Below are positions 1 to 7,170 of a stretch of 16,510 nt of DNA, one piece after another. The DNA is taken from contig JBICIE010000303.1 of assembly GCA_043101635.1 (NCBI GenBank), forward strand, positions 1 to 16,510, in the 5' to 3' direction. The notes below the pieces were generated by a model. It made no database searches. It was not told the DNA's origin and saw nothing but the letters and a program-made list of their open reading frames with translations. Origin of the DNA: CAYMJK01 sp043101635 (GTDB lineage Bacteria > Planctomycetota > Phycisphaerae > Phycisphaerales > UBA1924). Position 1 is the stretch's first letter; every line of letters begins with the position of its first letter. Made by a program: the position numbers and the translations under genes.

Positions 1-980
1 CCTCCCTTGCCCGCCACACCATCGAGGGAGGTGCCGGAGTAGAACTGCACGCCCGGCTGATTGGCGGTGATCTCCATCACCCGCCCCGAGTCCGGGCCGA
101 CCAGCCGCGCGACCGGGCGCAGGGCGTGCGGGTCACCACGAATGACGTAGTTGATGTCGTAGCCGCCGGGGTCGCCCTCGGCCCGGCTGGGGAGTTGATC
201 GATGTCGCGCCCGATGGGCTTGGCGGTCCGGAAGTCGTGGGGCGTGCCTTCCACCGGCGCCAGTTCGCCGGTGGGGATGAAGGTGGGATCGGTCGGGGTG
301 TAGCGGTCGGCGTGGGCCAGCAGGGTGTGGTCGAGGATCGTGCCCGAATCGTGCCCATCGAGATTCCAGTAGGAGTGATGGACGATGTTCACCGGCGTCG
401 GGGCATCACAGGTGGCCTCGGTGATGATCTTGAGTTCGTTGGCGTCCGTCCAGATGTAATCGACGGTGACATCGAGGTTGCCGGGGTACCCCTCCTCGCC
501 GTCCGGCGAGCGATAGGTCAGCCGCAGCGATGGACCCTCTTCGGTCTGGCGCGGCTCGGCGTTCCAGACCACCTTGTCGAAGCCCTTGACGCCGCCGTGC
601 AGGTGGTTCGGTCCGTTGTTGGTGGCAAGCTGGTAGGTCTGGCCGTCCAGCGTGAACTGACCCTTCGCGATGCGATTGCCCACGCGTCCGACCATGGCCC
701 CGAGATACGGATTGTGATCGACATACTCGGCGAGCGTGTCGAACCCCAGCGCAACATCGCTGAGCTCGCCGTGCCGATCCGGTACGTGCAGTTCGGTCAC
801 GATGCCGCCGTAGTTGGTGATCTTCGCGATCCCGCCGCTGGCATTGGTCAGCGTGTACAGCTCGACCGCCTTGCCATCCACTTCGCCGTAATGTGCTTTC
901 TCAATCGACATGGCTCGGTTCCCTGTGCAGCCGGCCAGCGCCAGGGCGCAGGCAAGGCCGATCATCCAGATGCGCATCAT
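1..980 (-). CDS. galM: Aldose 1-epimerase (galactose mutarotase) lipoprotein, 3' end outside window
   Basis: The enzyme interconverts alpha and beta anomers of aldoses such as galactose or glucose. The reading frame is open from the ATG at 980 to the window edge, giving 326 codons with no stop. Family marks are GNRIAKG and HLHGG near the middle, and HHSYWNL at residues 201-207, where His202 matches the catalytic histidine of GalM. The second catalytic residue, a glutamate near the C-terminus, would lie beyond the window. Residues 1-18 form a lipoprotein signal with lipobox LAGC (Cys18), so the enzyme is probably anchored outside the cytoplasm, where it could act on sugar before uptake. The ATG overlaps the permease stop as ATGA, so it is the last visible gene of the sugar operon. 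A second in-frame ATG follows directly. The family call is firm; the natural sugar is unknown. Confidence 0.92.
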   Translation of the reverse strand, partial: MMRIWMIGLACALALAGCTGNRAMSIEKAHYGEVDGKAVELYTLTNASGGIAKITNYGGIVTELHVPDRHGELSDVALGFDTLAEYVDHNPYLGAMVGRVGNRIAKGQFTLDGQTYQLATNNGPNHLHGGVKGFDKVVWNAEPRQTEEGPSLRLTYRSPDGEEGYPGNLDVTVDYIWTDANELKIITEATCDAPTPVNIVHHSYWNLDGHDSGTILDHTLLAHADRYTPTDPTFIPTGELAPVEGTPHDFRTAKPIGRDIDQLPSRAEGDPGGYDINYVIRGDPHALRPVARLVGPDSGRVMEITANQPGVQFYSGTSLDGVAGKG

Positions 981-2032
981 GGTGAATTACTCCGCTCCAG
1001 CGCCCGTCGCCTGAGTCGCTCGCCCAGCAGCCGGCGCAGCGCCTCATCGGTCCCCACGCCCACGAGGATCACCGCCCCGATGACGGCGTACTCGGTGTTG
1101 TTCGGTATCCAGTCCGTCAGGGTGATGGTATTGCGCAGCACCTGCATCACGCCCGCCCCCACTATCACGCCGATGATCGCCCCCTCCCCGCCGCGGAGGC
1201 TGCACCCGCCCAGGACCGCCGCGGCGATGGCGTACAACTCATAGAAGTTGCCGAAGTCGACCGGCTGGGCTGAGCCGACATCGAGGACGAAGAGCAGCCC
1301 CCCGAGCCCGGCCAGGCCGCTGCTGATGATGTAGGAGGTGATCTTGACCCGATCGACGTTCACCCCGGAATAGCGGGCCGCCTCCTCGTTGTGCCCGATC
1401 GCCAGCAGGTACCGACCGAAGACCATCAGGTGCAGCGCTACTGCCCCCACGACTCCCACCGTGAGGAGGATGATTGCAGGCGCCGGCAGATCGAAGCTGA
1501 GGCCCGGAAGCGGGATGTCACCGCTTGCGAACCACTTGAGCCCCCCGTAGTCGCCACCGAAACCCTGCGTCTGGTCGGCCGTCAGGCCGCGCGCGAGCCC
1601 GCGGTACAGCAGCAGCCCGCACAAGGTCACGATGAAAGGCTGCATGCGAAGCTTCGTGATCAGCAGCCCGTGCGCGAGGCCGATGGCGCACGCCAGCCCC
1701 AATACGCAAGGCACGGCCACCCACGGGGCCCAGCCGTGATCAGTCGACAGCGGGATGATCCACAGGATGCGGATCGGCTCCGCCCTTGTCCAACCGGGCT
1801 GGTTCATCAGGTACGGGGTGAGAATCCCCGCAAGGCACACGACGGACCCGATCGACAGGTCGATCCCGCGCCCCATGATCACGAATGCCGCCCCGATGCT
1901 GATGATCCCGAACAGGCTCGTCCGGCGGATCAGGTTCTCGATGTTGAACGGCGTCAGGAAGCGATCGCTGGTCACCGCTGTGAAGATGCAGATGACCACC
2001 AGCAGCCCGAGGATGCCCAGTGTCTTCTTCAC
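977..2032 (-). CDS. Sugar ABC transporter permease (RbsC/BPD_transp_2 family)
   Basis: This is the inner-membrane channel subunit of a carbohydrate ABC importer. The 351-residue product is mostly hydrophobic, with about ten likely membrane segments. It has the family motifs GRGIDLSIGS (residues about 54-63) and, near the C-terminus, GLAGLGGLLF followed by AAAVLGGCSLRGGEGAIIG. RbsC itself is about 320 residues; the extra length includes a loop around residues 80-105. The start is GTG at 2032, which overlaps the ATPase stop in a GTGA, typical of translational coupling. The stop likewise overlaps the galM ATG. The final residues are rich in arginine and probably cytoplasmic. Substrate cannot be read from the permease: ribose, xylose, galactose and other sugars all use this family. 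Confidence 0.93.
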   Translation of the reverse strand: MKKTLGILGLLVVICIFTAVTSDRFLTPFNIENLIRRTSLFGIISIGAAFVIMGRGIDLSIGSVVCLAGILTPYLMNQPGWTRAEPIRILWIIPLSTDHGWAPWVAVPCVLGLACAIGLAHGLLITKLRMQPFIVTLCGLLLYRGLARGLTADQTQGFGGDYGGLKWFASGDIPLPGLSFDLPAPAIILLTVGVVGAVALHLMVFGRYLLAIGHNEEAARYSGVNVDRVKITSYIISSGLAGLGGLLFVLDVGSAQPVDFGNFYELYAIAAAVLGGCSLRGGEGAIIGVIVGAGVMQVLRNTITLTDWIPNNTEYAVIGAVILVGVGTDEALRRLLGERLRRRALERSNSP

Positions 2033-3549
2033 GCCGCGGCTCCCGTCCCATCGGCTCCCGTCGCCAGGCGCATGATCGCTTCCTCCGTGATGGCGCCGGG
2101 CGCCACCTCGCCCGCCAGGGCCCCATCGCGCAGCACCAGCACCCGGTCGGCCATGCCGATGATCTCCTCCATGTCGCTGGAGGCGAAGAGGATCGCCATG
2201 CCTGCCGCGGCAAGCTCCTCCATCTGGCGGTAGATCTCTGCCCGCGCCCCGATGTCCACGCCGCGGGTCGGCTCATCGAGCAGCAGCACCCGCGGCGACA
2301 GCGCCAGCCACTTGCCCAGCACGATCTTCTGCTGGTTGCCGCCGGAGAGGGTCTCGACCCGCTGGCGGTCGGAGGAGGCGCGTATGCCCAGCCGGGTGAT
2401 GGTCTGACCCGCCGAGCGGCATTCGGCCTGCCCGTCGGCAAACCCCAGCCGCTGGCGCCGGCGAAGCTGCGGCAGGGCGATGTTGCGCCGGATCGACTGC
2501 TCCAGCACGAGGCCGTGGCGCTGACGATCTTCGGGGACCATCGCCAGGCCCGAGGCGATCGCGCGCGTTCCGGCGCCGTCTTCCACCGGTTCGCCATCAA
2601 TGCGCAGCTCCCCATCGAGCCGCCCGGCGACGCCAAAGAAGCTCTCGAGAAGTTCGGTCCGGCCGGCGCCCACAAGACCGGCGAGCGCGACGATCTCACC
2701 GGATCGCACCTCCATGGAGATCGGAGCCGCGCTGGGGAACTCGACGGTCCGCCAACTGCGCACCTCGAGCGCCGCCTCGCCGGTCGTCCGCTGCGTGCGC
2801 TGGTAGAAGCGGCCGAGATCGCGCCCGATCATCAGGCGCACCATGGCGTCGTGGGAGATGGCGGACCGGCTCAGCTCGCCGGCCACCGCGCCATCCCGCA
2901 GCGCGACCACGCGGTCGGCGATCTGCTCGACCTCCGCGAGGCGGTGGGAGATGTAGATCACCGCGACGCCGCGGGCCCGCAACTGCCGGATCACCGCGAA
3001 GAGCCGCTCGATCTCGCCGAGCGTGAGGCTGCTGGTCGGCTCATCGAAGATGATGATGCGGGCCTCGCGCGAGAGGGCCTTGGCGATCTCCACCATCTGC
3101 CGCTTGCCGATCGGCAGGGCGCCGGTGCGCATCGATGGCGATACAGCCAGCCCCACCTCGGCCAGCCGGCGCCGGGCGATCTCGCGCACCGCCGGGCGGT
3201 CGATCACGCCGAAGCGGCGCGGTTCGCGGCCGAGGCTGATATTGGCGGCGACATCCAGGTTGCCGGCGAGCTTGAGTTCCTGGTGGATCAAGGCGACGCC
3301 CGCCCCCATGGCGTCCTGAATGGAGCGGAAGCGGCAGGCAGCGCCATCGAGGCGGATCTCGCCGACGTCCGGCTGCTCGGCCCCGGCGAGGATCTTCATC
3401 AGCGTGCTCTTGCCGGCGCCGTTCTCACCGATCACCGCAAGCGTTTCGCCGGCCGCCACCCCCAGGCTCACGCCGCGCAGGGCGCGCACGCCGGGGAACG
3501 CCTTCTCGACGCTCAGGGCCTCCAGCAGCGGATGCTCCGGCGCGGTCAC
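2029..3549 (-). CDS. Sugar ABC transporter ATP-binding protein, two ATPase domains (RbsA/MglA/XylG type)
   Basis: This cytoplasmic ATPase powers the sugar importer. The 506 residues contain two nucleotide-binding domains in tandem. Domain 1 has Walker A GENGAGKST (41-49), a degenerate signature LPIGKRQMVE (145-154), Walker B IIIFDEPTSSL (165-175) and H-loop His202. Domain 2 has GLVGAGRTE (291-299), where the Walker lysine is replaced by arginine as is usual in this family, a full signature LSGGNQQ (401-407) and Walker B LLLDEPTRGVD (422-432). Length matches RbsA (about 500). The GTG start at 3549 follows the stop of the binding-protein gene with no gap (TGA then GTG), and the stop overlaps the permease start. 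The pairing of one degenerate and one good site is normal for RbsA-type proteins. Confidence 0.95.
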   Translation of the reverse strand: MTAPEHPLLEALSVEKAFPGVRALRGVSLGVAAGETLAVIGENGAGKSTLMKILAGAEQPDVGEIRLDGAACRFRSIQDAMGAGVALIHQELKLAGNLDVAANISLGREPRRFGVIDRPAVREIARRRLAEVGLAVSPSMRTGALPIGKRQMVEIAKALSREARIIIFDEPTSSLTLGEIERLFAVIRQLRARGVAVIYISHRLAEVEQIADRVVALRDGAVAGELSRSAISHDAMVRLMIGRDLGRFYQRTQRTTGEAALEVRSWRTVEFPSAAPISMEVRSGEIVALAGLVGAGRTELLESFFGVAGRLDGELRIDGEPVEDGAGTRAIASGLAMVPEDRQRHGLVLEQSIRRNIALPQLRRRQRLGFADGQAECRSAGQTITRLGIRASSDRQRVETLSGGNQQKIVLGKWLALSPRVLLLDEPTRGVDIGARAEIYRQMEELAAAGMAILFASSDMEEIIGMADRVLVLRDGALAGEVAPGAITEEAIMRLATGADGTGAAA

Positions 3550-4620
3550 TCAGCCGCCCGCCGGCGTCTCGCCGAGCTTGCTCTTGAGGTCGGCCCAGAA
3601 GGCCTCGACGTTGTCGGCCCGGATCTGGCGGGCCGGGATGTTGACGAAGCGGTCTTCGGGAATCACCGAGTCGTCGCCCCGCGCCAGCGCCGCAAGCATC
3701 TCCACCGACTTGTACCCGTAGTTGTACGGGTCCTGCACGACCGTCCCGTGCACCGTCCCGGCGAGAATCCCCGCCAGCGTCTCCTCGGCCTCGTCGAAGC
3801 CGATGACCTGCACCTCGCGCAGCTTCCCCGCCTGCTCCAGCGCGGCCAGCATCGCCGGCGGGTTGTACTCGAACAGTCCGACCATACAGTCCAGATCCGG
3901 ATAGCGCGTGAGGGCGTCCTCGGCGTTCGCCTTGGCCAGAGCGCGATCGAACTGATCCGTCAGGGTCCCGAGGATCTCGTACGTGCCGCCGGTGAACTGG
4001 GCGCTGGGCGGGTCATAGCGCGAGGGATCGTGCGAGCGGCCGAGCAGTTCGTCGATCACACCCTGGCGGCGGCCCTTGGCGTTGTCCTGTTCGAGGCGAC
4101 CGATGAAGATGAAGACCTTGCCGCCGTCCGGCAGGGCCTCCTTGACGAGCTGTCCGGCCATGCGCCCGGCGGTGTAGTTGTCCATCCCCACATAGCACAG
4201 GCGCTCCGACTGCGGGGCGTCCGAGTCGTGGGTGATCAGGTTGGTCTCTGTGGCCACCATGTTCAGCGTTTCGGTCTGATTGGCCGGGTCAATGGGGCTG
4301 ACCGCGACGCCATCGACGCCGCGGGTCACGAGATCCTCGAGCATGCGCTTCTGCTCGGTGATCCCCTCCGCCGGCATGTGCACGCTGACATCGACATCCG
4401 CCGCCGCGCCGCCATCCCGGGCGCCTTTTGCCGCGATGGTCCAGAATCCGGCAACGCCGTTGGTGACGAACGCCACGTGCGGGCGCCGGGTATCGCCGGC
4501 GGCGTCGGCCCCGGTCCCCGCGCCCGCCGGTCCGGGTCCGGTCTTTGCTTCGCATGCGCCGAGGGACAGCGCTGCCGCCAGCGCGACGCCGGCCACCCCC
4601 ACCAATGCCCGCCTGCCCAT
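3550..4620 (-). CDS. Sugar-binding lipoprotein of ABC importer (Peripla_BP_4/RbsB-like)
   Basis: This is the extracytoplasmic receptor that delivers sugar to the permease. The 356-residue product starts with a lipoprotein signal whose lipobox is LGAC, Cys23 being the lipidated residue. A Gly/Ala/Pro linker follows, then a periplasmic-binding fold from about residue 48 (HVAFVTNGVAGFW). Typical RbsB-like blocks are GVDGVAVSPIDP (101-112), DNYTAGRMAGQLV and VQVIGFDEAEETL, then VVQDPYNYGYKSVEML near the C-terminus. The ATG at 4620 has a strong ribosome site, AGGAG six bases upstream, unlike the coupled genes after it. It lies 24 bases after the dehydrogenase gene. Ligand is unknown, but the family binds pentoses, hexoses and some other small polar ligands such as autoinducer-2. 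Confidence 0.93.
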   Translation of the reverse strand: MGRRALVGVAGVALAAALSLGACEAKTGPGPAGAGTGADAAGDTRRPHVAFVTNGVAGFWTIAAKGARDGGAAADVDVSVHMPAEGITEQKRMLEDLVTRGVDGVAVSPIDPANQTETLNMVATETNLITHDSDAPQSERLCYVGMDNYTAGRMAGQLVKEALPDGGKVFIFIGRLEQDNAKGRRQGVIDELLGRSHDPSRYDPPSAQFTGGTYEILGTLTDQFDRALAKANAEDALTRYPDLDCMVGLFEYNPPAMLAALEQAGKLREVQVIGFDEAEETLAGILAGTVHGTVVQDPYNYGYKSVEMLAALARGDDSVIPEDRFVNIPARQIRADNVEAFWADLKSKLGETPAGG

Positions 4621-4644
4621 CTTCCGCTCCTGTCCGACCCCGCC

Positions 4645-5424
4645 TCAGCAGGTCGTCATGCCGCCGTTGACGTGGATCGTCTGGCCCGTGATGAACGAGG
4701 ACGCCTCGCTCGCCAAGAGTGTAACCGCCCCGGCCAGATCCGCGGGGACGCCCCAGCGATCGACCGGGATGAGCGCCCGATACCCGTCCTTCTGCTCCTG
4801 CGGGTCGTCCGCGTGCCGCTCGACCGGGATCCAGCCCGGGGCGATCATGTTGACCGTGATCCCGTGCGGGGCCAGCTCTCCGGCCATGGAGCGGGTCCAG
4901 CCGTTCTGGCCGCCCTTGGCGGCGACGTAGGCGCTGAAGTTGGGCACGCCGCGTTCGAAGACCTCTGAGCCGATATTGATGATGCGCCCCCACCGCTGCT
5001 GCTTCATGTGCGGCAGCACGCGGCGCGTCAGCAGGAACGGGCTCTTGATGAAGAAATCGAGCATGGACTGGTAGAAGGCCCAGTCGTACTGCTCGATCGG
5101 CTTCTGCGGCTGGTCGGGGGTGGCGTTGACCACGAGGATGTCGACCGCGCCGAGTTGCTGCTCGCATTTGGTGACGAGGTCGTCCACGCCGTCCTCGTCG
5201 ATGACGTCGGCGCGGATCATGGCGCCGGTGGCGCCCGTGCTCTTGTACTCGTCGAAGGCGGCCGCCGCTCGTTTCTCGTTGTTGGCGAAGTTCATGGCCA
5301 CCTTGGCCCCGGCGGCGCCGAGGGCGAAGGCCATCGCCTTGCCGAGGCCTGTGGTGCTGCCGGTGACGAGGGCGACCCGATCGGAGAGGTCGAAATCCGC
5401 CGCGTGCTTCGATTTCTCAGCCAT
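4645..5424 (-). CDS. Short-chain dehydrogenase/reductase (SDR), probable sugar or polyol oxidoreductase
   Basis: This NAD(P)-dependent oxidoreductase has 259 residues, the usual length for classical SDRs. Visible parts are the cofactor loop TGSTTGLG (21-28), Ser153 in IINIGSE and the YxxxK pair Tyr166/Lys170, then a C-terminal NGGM. Two family positions look unusual: the NNAG motif reads VNATPD (99-104), and the helix-4 catalytic asparagine position appears to be Phe in DFFIKSP. I chose the ATG at 5424 over a TTG at 5448 because the conserved fold begins soon after it and a TACGCT box stands six bases upstream. It is the first gene of the sugar operon, so it probably oxidises the imported sugar or a product of it. 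The exact substrate is not readable from sequence. Confidence 0.9.
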   Translation of the reverse strand: MAEKSKHAADFDLSDRVALVTGSTTGLGKAMAFALGAAGAKVAMNFANNEKRAAAAFDEYKSTGATGAMIRADVIDEDGVDDLVTKCEQQLGAVDILVVNATPDQPQKPIEQYDWAFYQSMLDFFIKSPFLLTRRVLPHMKQQRWGRIINIGSEVFERGVPNFSAYVAAKGGQNGWTRSMAGELAPHGITVNMIAPGWIPVERHADDPQEQKDGYRALIPVDRWGVPADLAGAVTLLASEASSFITGQTIHVNGGMTTC

Positions 5425-5436
5425 GAGCCAAGCGTA
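5425..5436 (-). promoter_or_regulatory. Candidate -10 box for the sugar operon, leaderless start
   Basis: On the minus strand TACGCT (5436 to 5431) stands six bases before the ATG at 5424, which would put the transcription start at or next to the A of the ATG. No Shine-Dalgarno is visible before this ATG. I found no convincing -35 box at 17 bases, so the call rests on the -10 box and on the same layout at two other genes in the window. Confidence 0.4.
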
Positions 5437-5599
5437 GGAACCCCACAAACCCGGATGCGTCCACCCCGCGCCACCGCTTGCAGCTCAACTGGCTCTTGAG
5501 ACATAGCCAGGCTGATGCTGGGGCCCGGGCGGGACCGCTTCGGCCGGGCAGCGGCGAAAAGGCGGGATGTCAGGCCGATGTCCGCAATCGTGCGCCTGC

Positions 5600-5605
5600 T
5601 ACCAT
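5600..5605 (+). promoter_or_regulatory. Candidate -10 box for the nitronate monooxygenase gene, leaderless start
   Basis: TACCAT ends seven bases before the ATG at 5613, which would place transcription start at the ATG. There is no purine-rich ribosome site in the preceding bases. No clear -35 box is seen. The rest of the divergent spacer (5425-5612) shows no gene that I can support. Confidence 0.35.
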
Positions 5606-5612
5606 TGGCGTC

Positions 5613-7097
5613 ATGCTCTCCGATCCGCTTCCGACGATCATTCAGGGCGGCATGGGGGCAGGTGTCTCCGGCTGGCAACTCGCGCGCGCCGTTTCAATCG
5701 CGGGGCAACTCGGCGTCGTCTCCGGCACCGCCCTTGATGTGATCATGGCCAGGCGCCTGCAGACCGGTGATGTCGGCGGTCATGTGCGCAGGGCGCTCGA
5801 GCATTTTCCAATCGCCGGTGTTGCCGGACGGGTTCTCGATCGCTACTTCGTGCCGGACGGCAAGCTCGCGGATCGACCCTTCAAATCCAAGCCGGTTGCC
5901 CATGAGAAGCCGTCGCGGCGGCTGGAAGAGCTGATGGTGGCCGCAAACTTCGTCGAGGTCTTCCTCGCGCGGGAGGGGCATGAGGGCGCCGTCGGCATCA
6001 ATTTCCTGGAGAAAATCCAGCTTCCGACGCTGCCGTCGCTCTACGGCGCAATGCTCGCGGGGGTGGACTGTGTGCTCATGGGCGCGGGCATCCCCCGGGC
6101 CATCCCCGGCATCCTCGACCTGCTCGCCGTGGGACAGCCGGTCGAGCTTCGACTCGATGTGCAGGGCGCGGGCGCAGATGTCTTCACGACGCGCTTCGAC
6201 CCGGGCGCGCTCTTCGATGGCGCAGCACCGAAGCTGAGCCGGCCGGACTTTATCGCCATCGTCTCCTTAGCGCCGCTGGCGAGCGTGCTGGCGCGCAAGG
6301 CTTCGGGAAAGGTGAACGGGTTCGTGATCGAGGGGCCCACCGCGGGCGGGCACAACGCCCCGCCGCGGGGGCAGGGGCCGCTGAGCGTCGCCGGGGAACC
6401 GATCTACGGCGAGCGCGATGTCGCCGATCTGGAAGCGATCCGGGCGCTGGGCCTGCCGTTCTGGCTCGCCGGCTCGTACGCCCGGCCCGAGCGCATCACC
6501 GAGGCGCTGGAGGCTGGCGCCGCCGGGGTCCAGATCGGCACTGCGTTCGCCTACTGCGCCGAATCCGGGCTCGATGACGACCTCAAGCGGCGGGTACTTG
6601 CCATGAGCCGGGCTGGCGAGGCCCGGATCTTCACCGACCCAGTGGCGTCGCCGACCGGCTTCCCGTTCAAGATGCTGCAGATGGCAGACACGCACTCGGA
6701 GGCGGCAACGTACGAGAAGCGGTCTCGCATCTGCGACCTGGGGTACCTGCGCCACGCCTATAAGAAGCCAGGTGGCTCGATCGGCTGGCGCTGCCCGGCA
6801 GAGCCGGTCGTCGATTACGTGCGCAAGGGCGGCGCCGAGGAAGAGACCAGGGGTCGCAAGTGCCTGTGCAACGGCCTGATGGCGAACATCGGGCTCGGTC
6901 AGATCCACAGCGGTGAACTGGAGAAGCCCTCGATCACTTCGGGCGATGATGTTGCCGATGTTGCGCGTTTTCTCCAGCCCGGAGCCATGTCGTACACCGC
7001 CGCCGATGTCATCGCCTCGCTGCTGGGCGCCGCAACCCGGGAGCCGATTGTGGTCACTTCTGCGGCCGGGACCCCGCCCGCCCCAAGCGCGGTTTGA
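5613..7097 (+). CDS. Nitronate monooxygenase-like FMN enzyme (2-nitropropane dioxygenase family, long form)
   Basis: The family consists of FMN-dependent TIM-barrel enzymes that oxidise alkyl nitronates, and includes related PfaD-type enoyl reductases. This product has 494 residues; single-domain nitronate monooxygenases are about 310-380. The N-terminal barrel opens with IIQGGMGAGVSGWQLAR (9-25), continues with GINFLEKIQ and GFVIEGPTAGGHNAP (around 237-250, with the family His247 in AGGHNAP), and has the phosphate-binding style segment AAGVQIGTAFAYC. The C-terminal extension carries CPAEPV (Cys394) and RKCLCNGLMANIGL (Cys417, Cys419), a block I associate with the long PfaD-like branch. The start is the ATG at 5613; an upstream in-frame start at 5478 would add 45 residues without family character. 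The gene diverges from the sugar operon and converges on DUF1501. The real substrate is unknown. Confidence 0.82.
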   Translation: MLSDPLPTIIQGGMGAGVSGWQLARAVSIAGQLGVVSGTALDVIMARRLQTGDVGGHVRRALEHFPIAGVAGRVLDRYFVPDGKLADRPFKSKPVAHEKPSRRLEELMVAANFVEVFLAREGHEGAVGINFLEKIQLPTLPSLYGAMLAGVDCVLMGAGIPRAIPGILDLLAVGQPVELRLDVQGAGADVFTTRFDPGALFDGAAPKLSRPDFIAIVSLAPLASVLARKASGKVNGFVIEGPTAGGHNAPPRGQGPLSVAGEPIYGERDVADLEAIRALGLPFWLAGSYARPERITEALEAGAAGVQIGTAFAYCAESGLDDDLKRRVLAMSRAGEARIFTDPVASPTGFPFKMLQMADTHSEAATYEKRSRICDLGYLRHAYKKPGGSIGWRCPAEPVVDYVRKGGAEEETRGRKCLCNGLMANIGLGQIHSGELEKPSITSGDDVADVARFLQPGAMSYTAADVIASLLGAATREPIVVTSAAGTPPAPSAV

Positions 7098-7170
7098 TCG
7101 CCTCGAATCCACTCTGCATGCTGGTTTCGCGCCCAATGAGGCGCCTGCTCGCTTGAAGCGCTAGGCGATC
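7096..7170. repeat. Inverted repeat spanning the convergent gene ends
   Basis: GATCGCCT (7096-7103) and its exact complement AGGCGATC (7163-7170) flank the 63-base spacer between two convergent stop codons. The loop is long (59 bases) and no T-tract follows, so a classical terminator is not shown. A smaller CGCTT-GA-AGCG hairpin lies inside, at about 7150-7160. Confidence 0.35.

Noticed and set aside
126..1244. 372-codon open frame on the plus strand
   Set aside because: It is the reverse of galM and the end of the permease; galM has catalytic motifs and the lipobox in the opposite frame.
2020..4968. 982-codon open frame on the plus strand
   Set aside because: It lies antisense to the ATPase, binding-protein and part of the dehydrogenase genes, all of which have clear family motifs. 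Long antisense frames are common in GC-rich DNA, and its translation shows no family character.
5478..5612. Upstream extension of the nitronate monooxygenase gene
   Set aside because: The 45 extra residues show no family similarity, and the -10 box and IIQGGMGAG motif fit the ATG at 5613.
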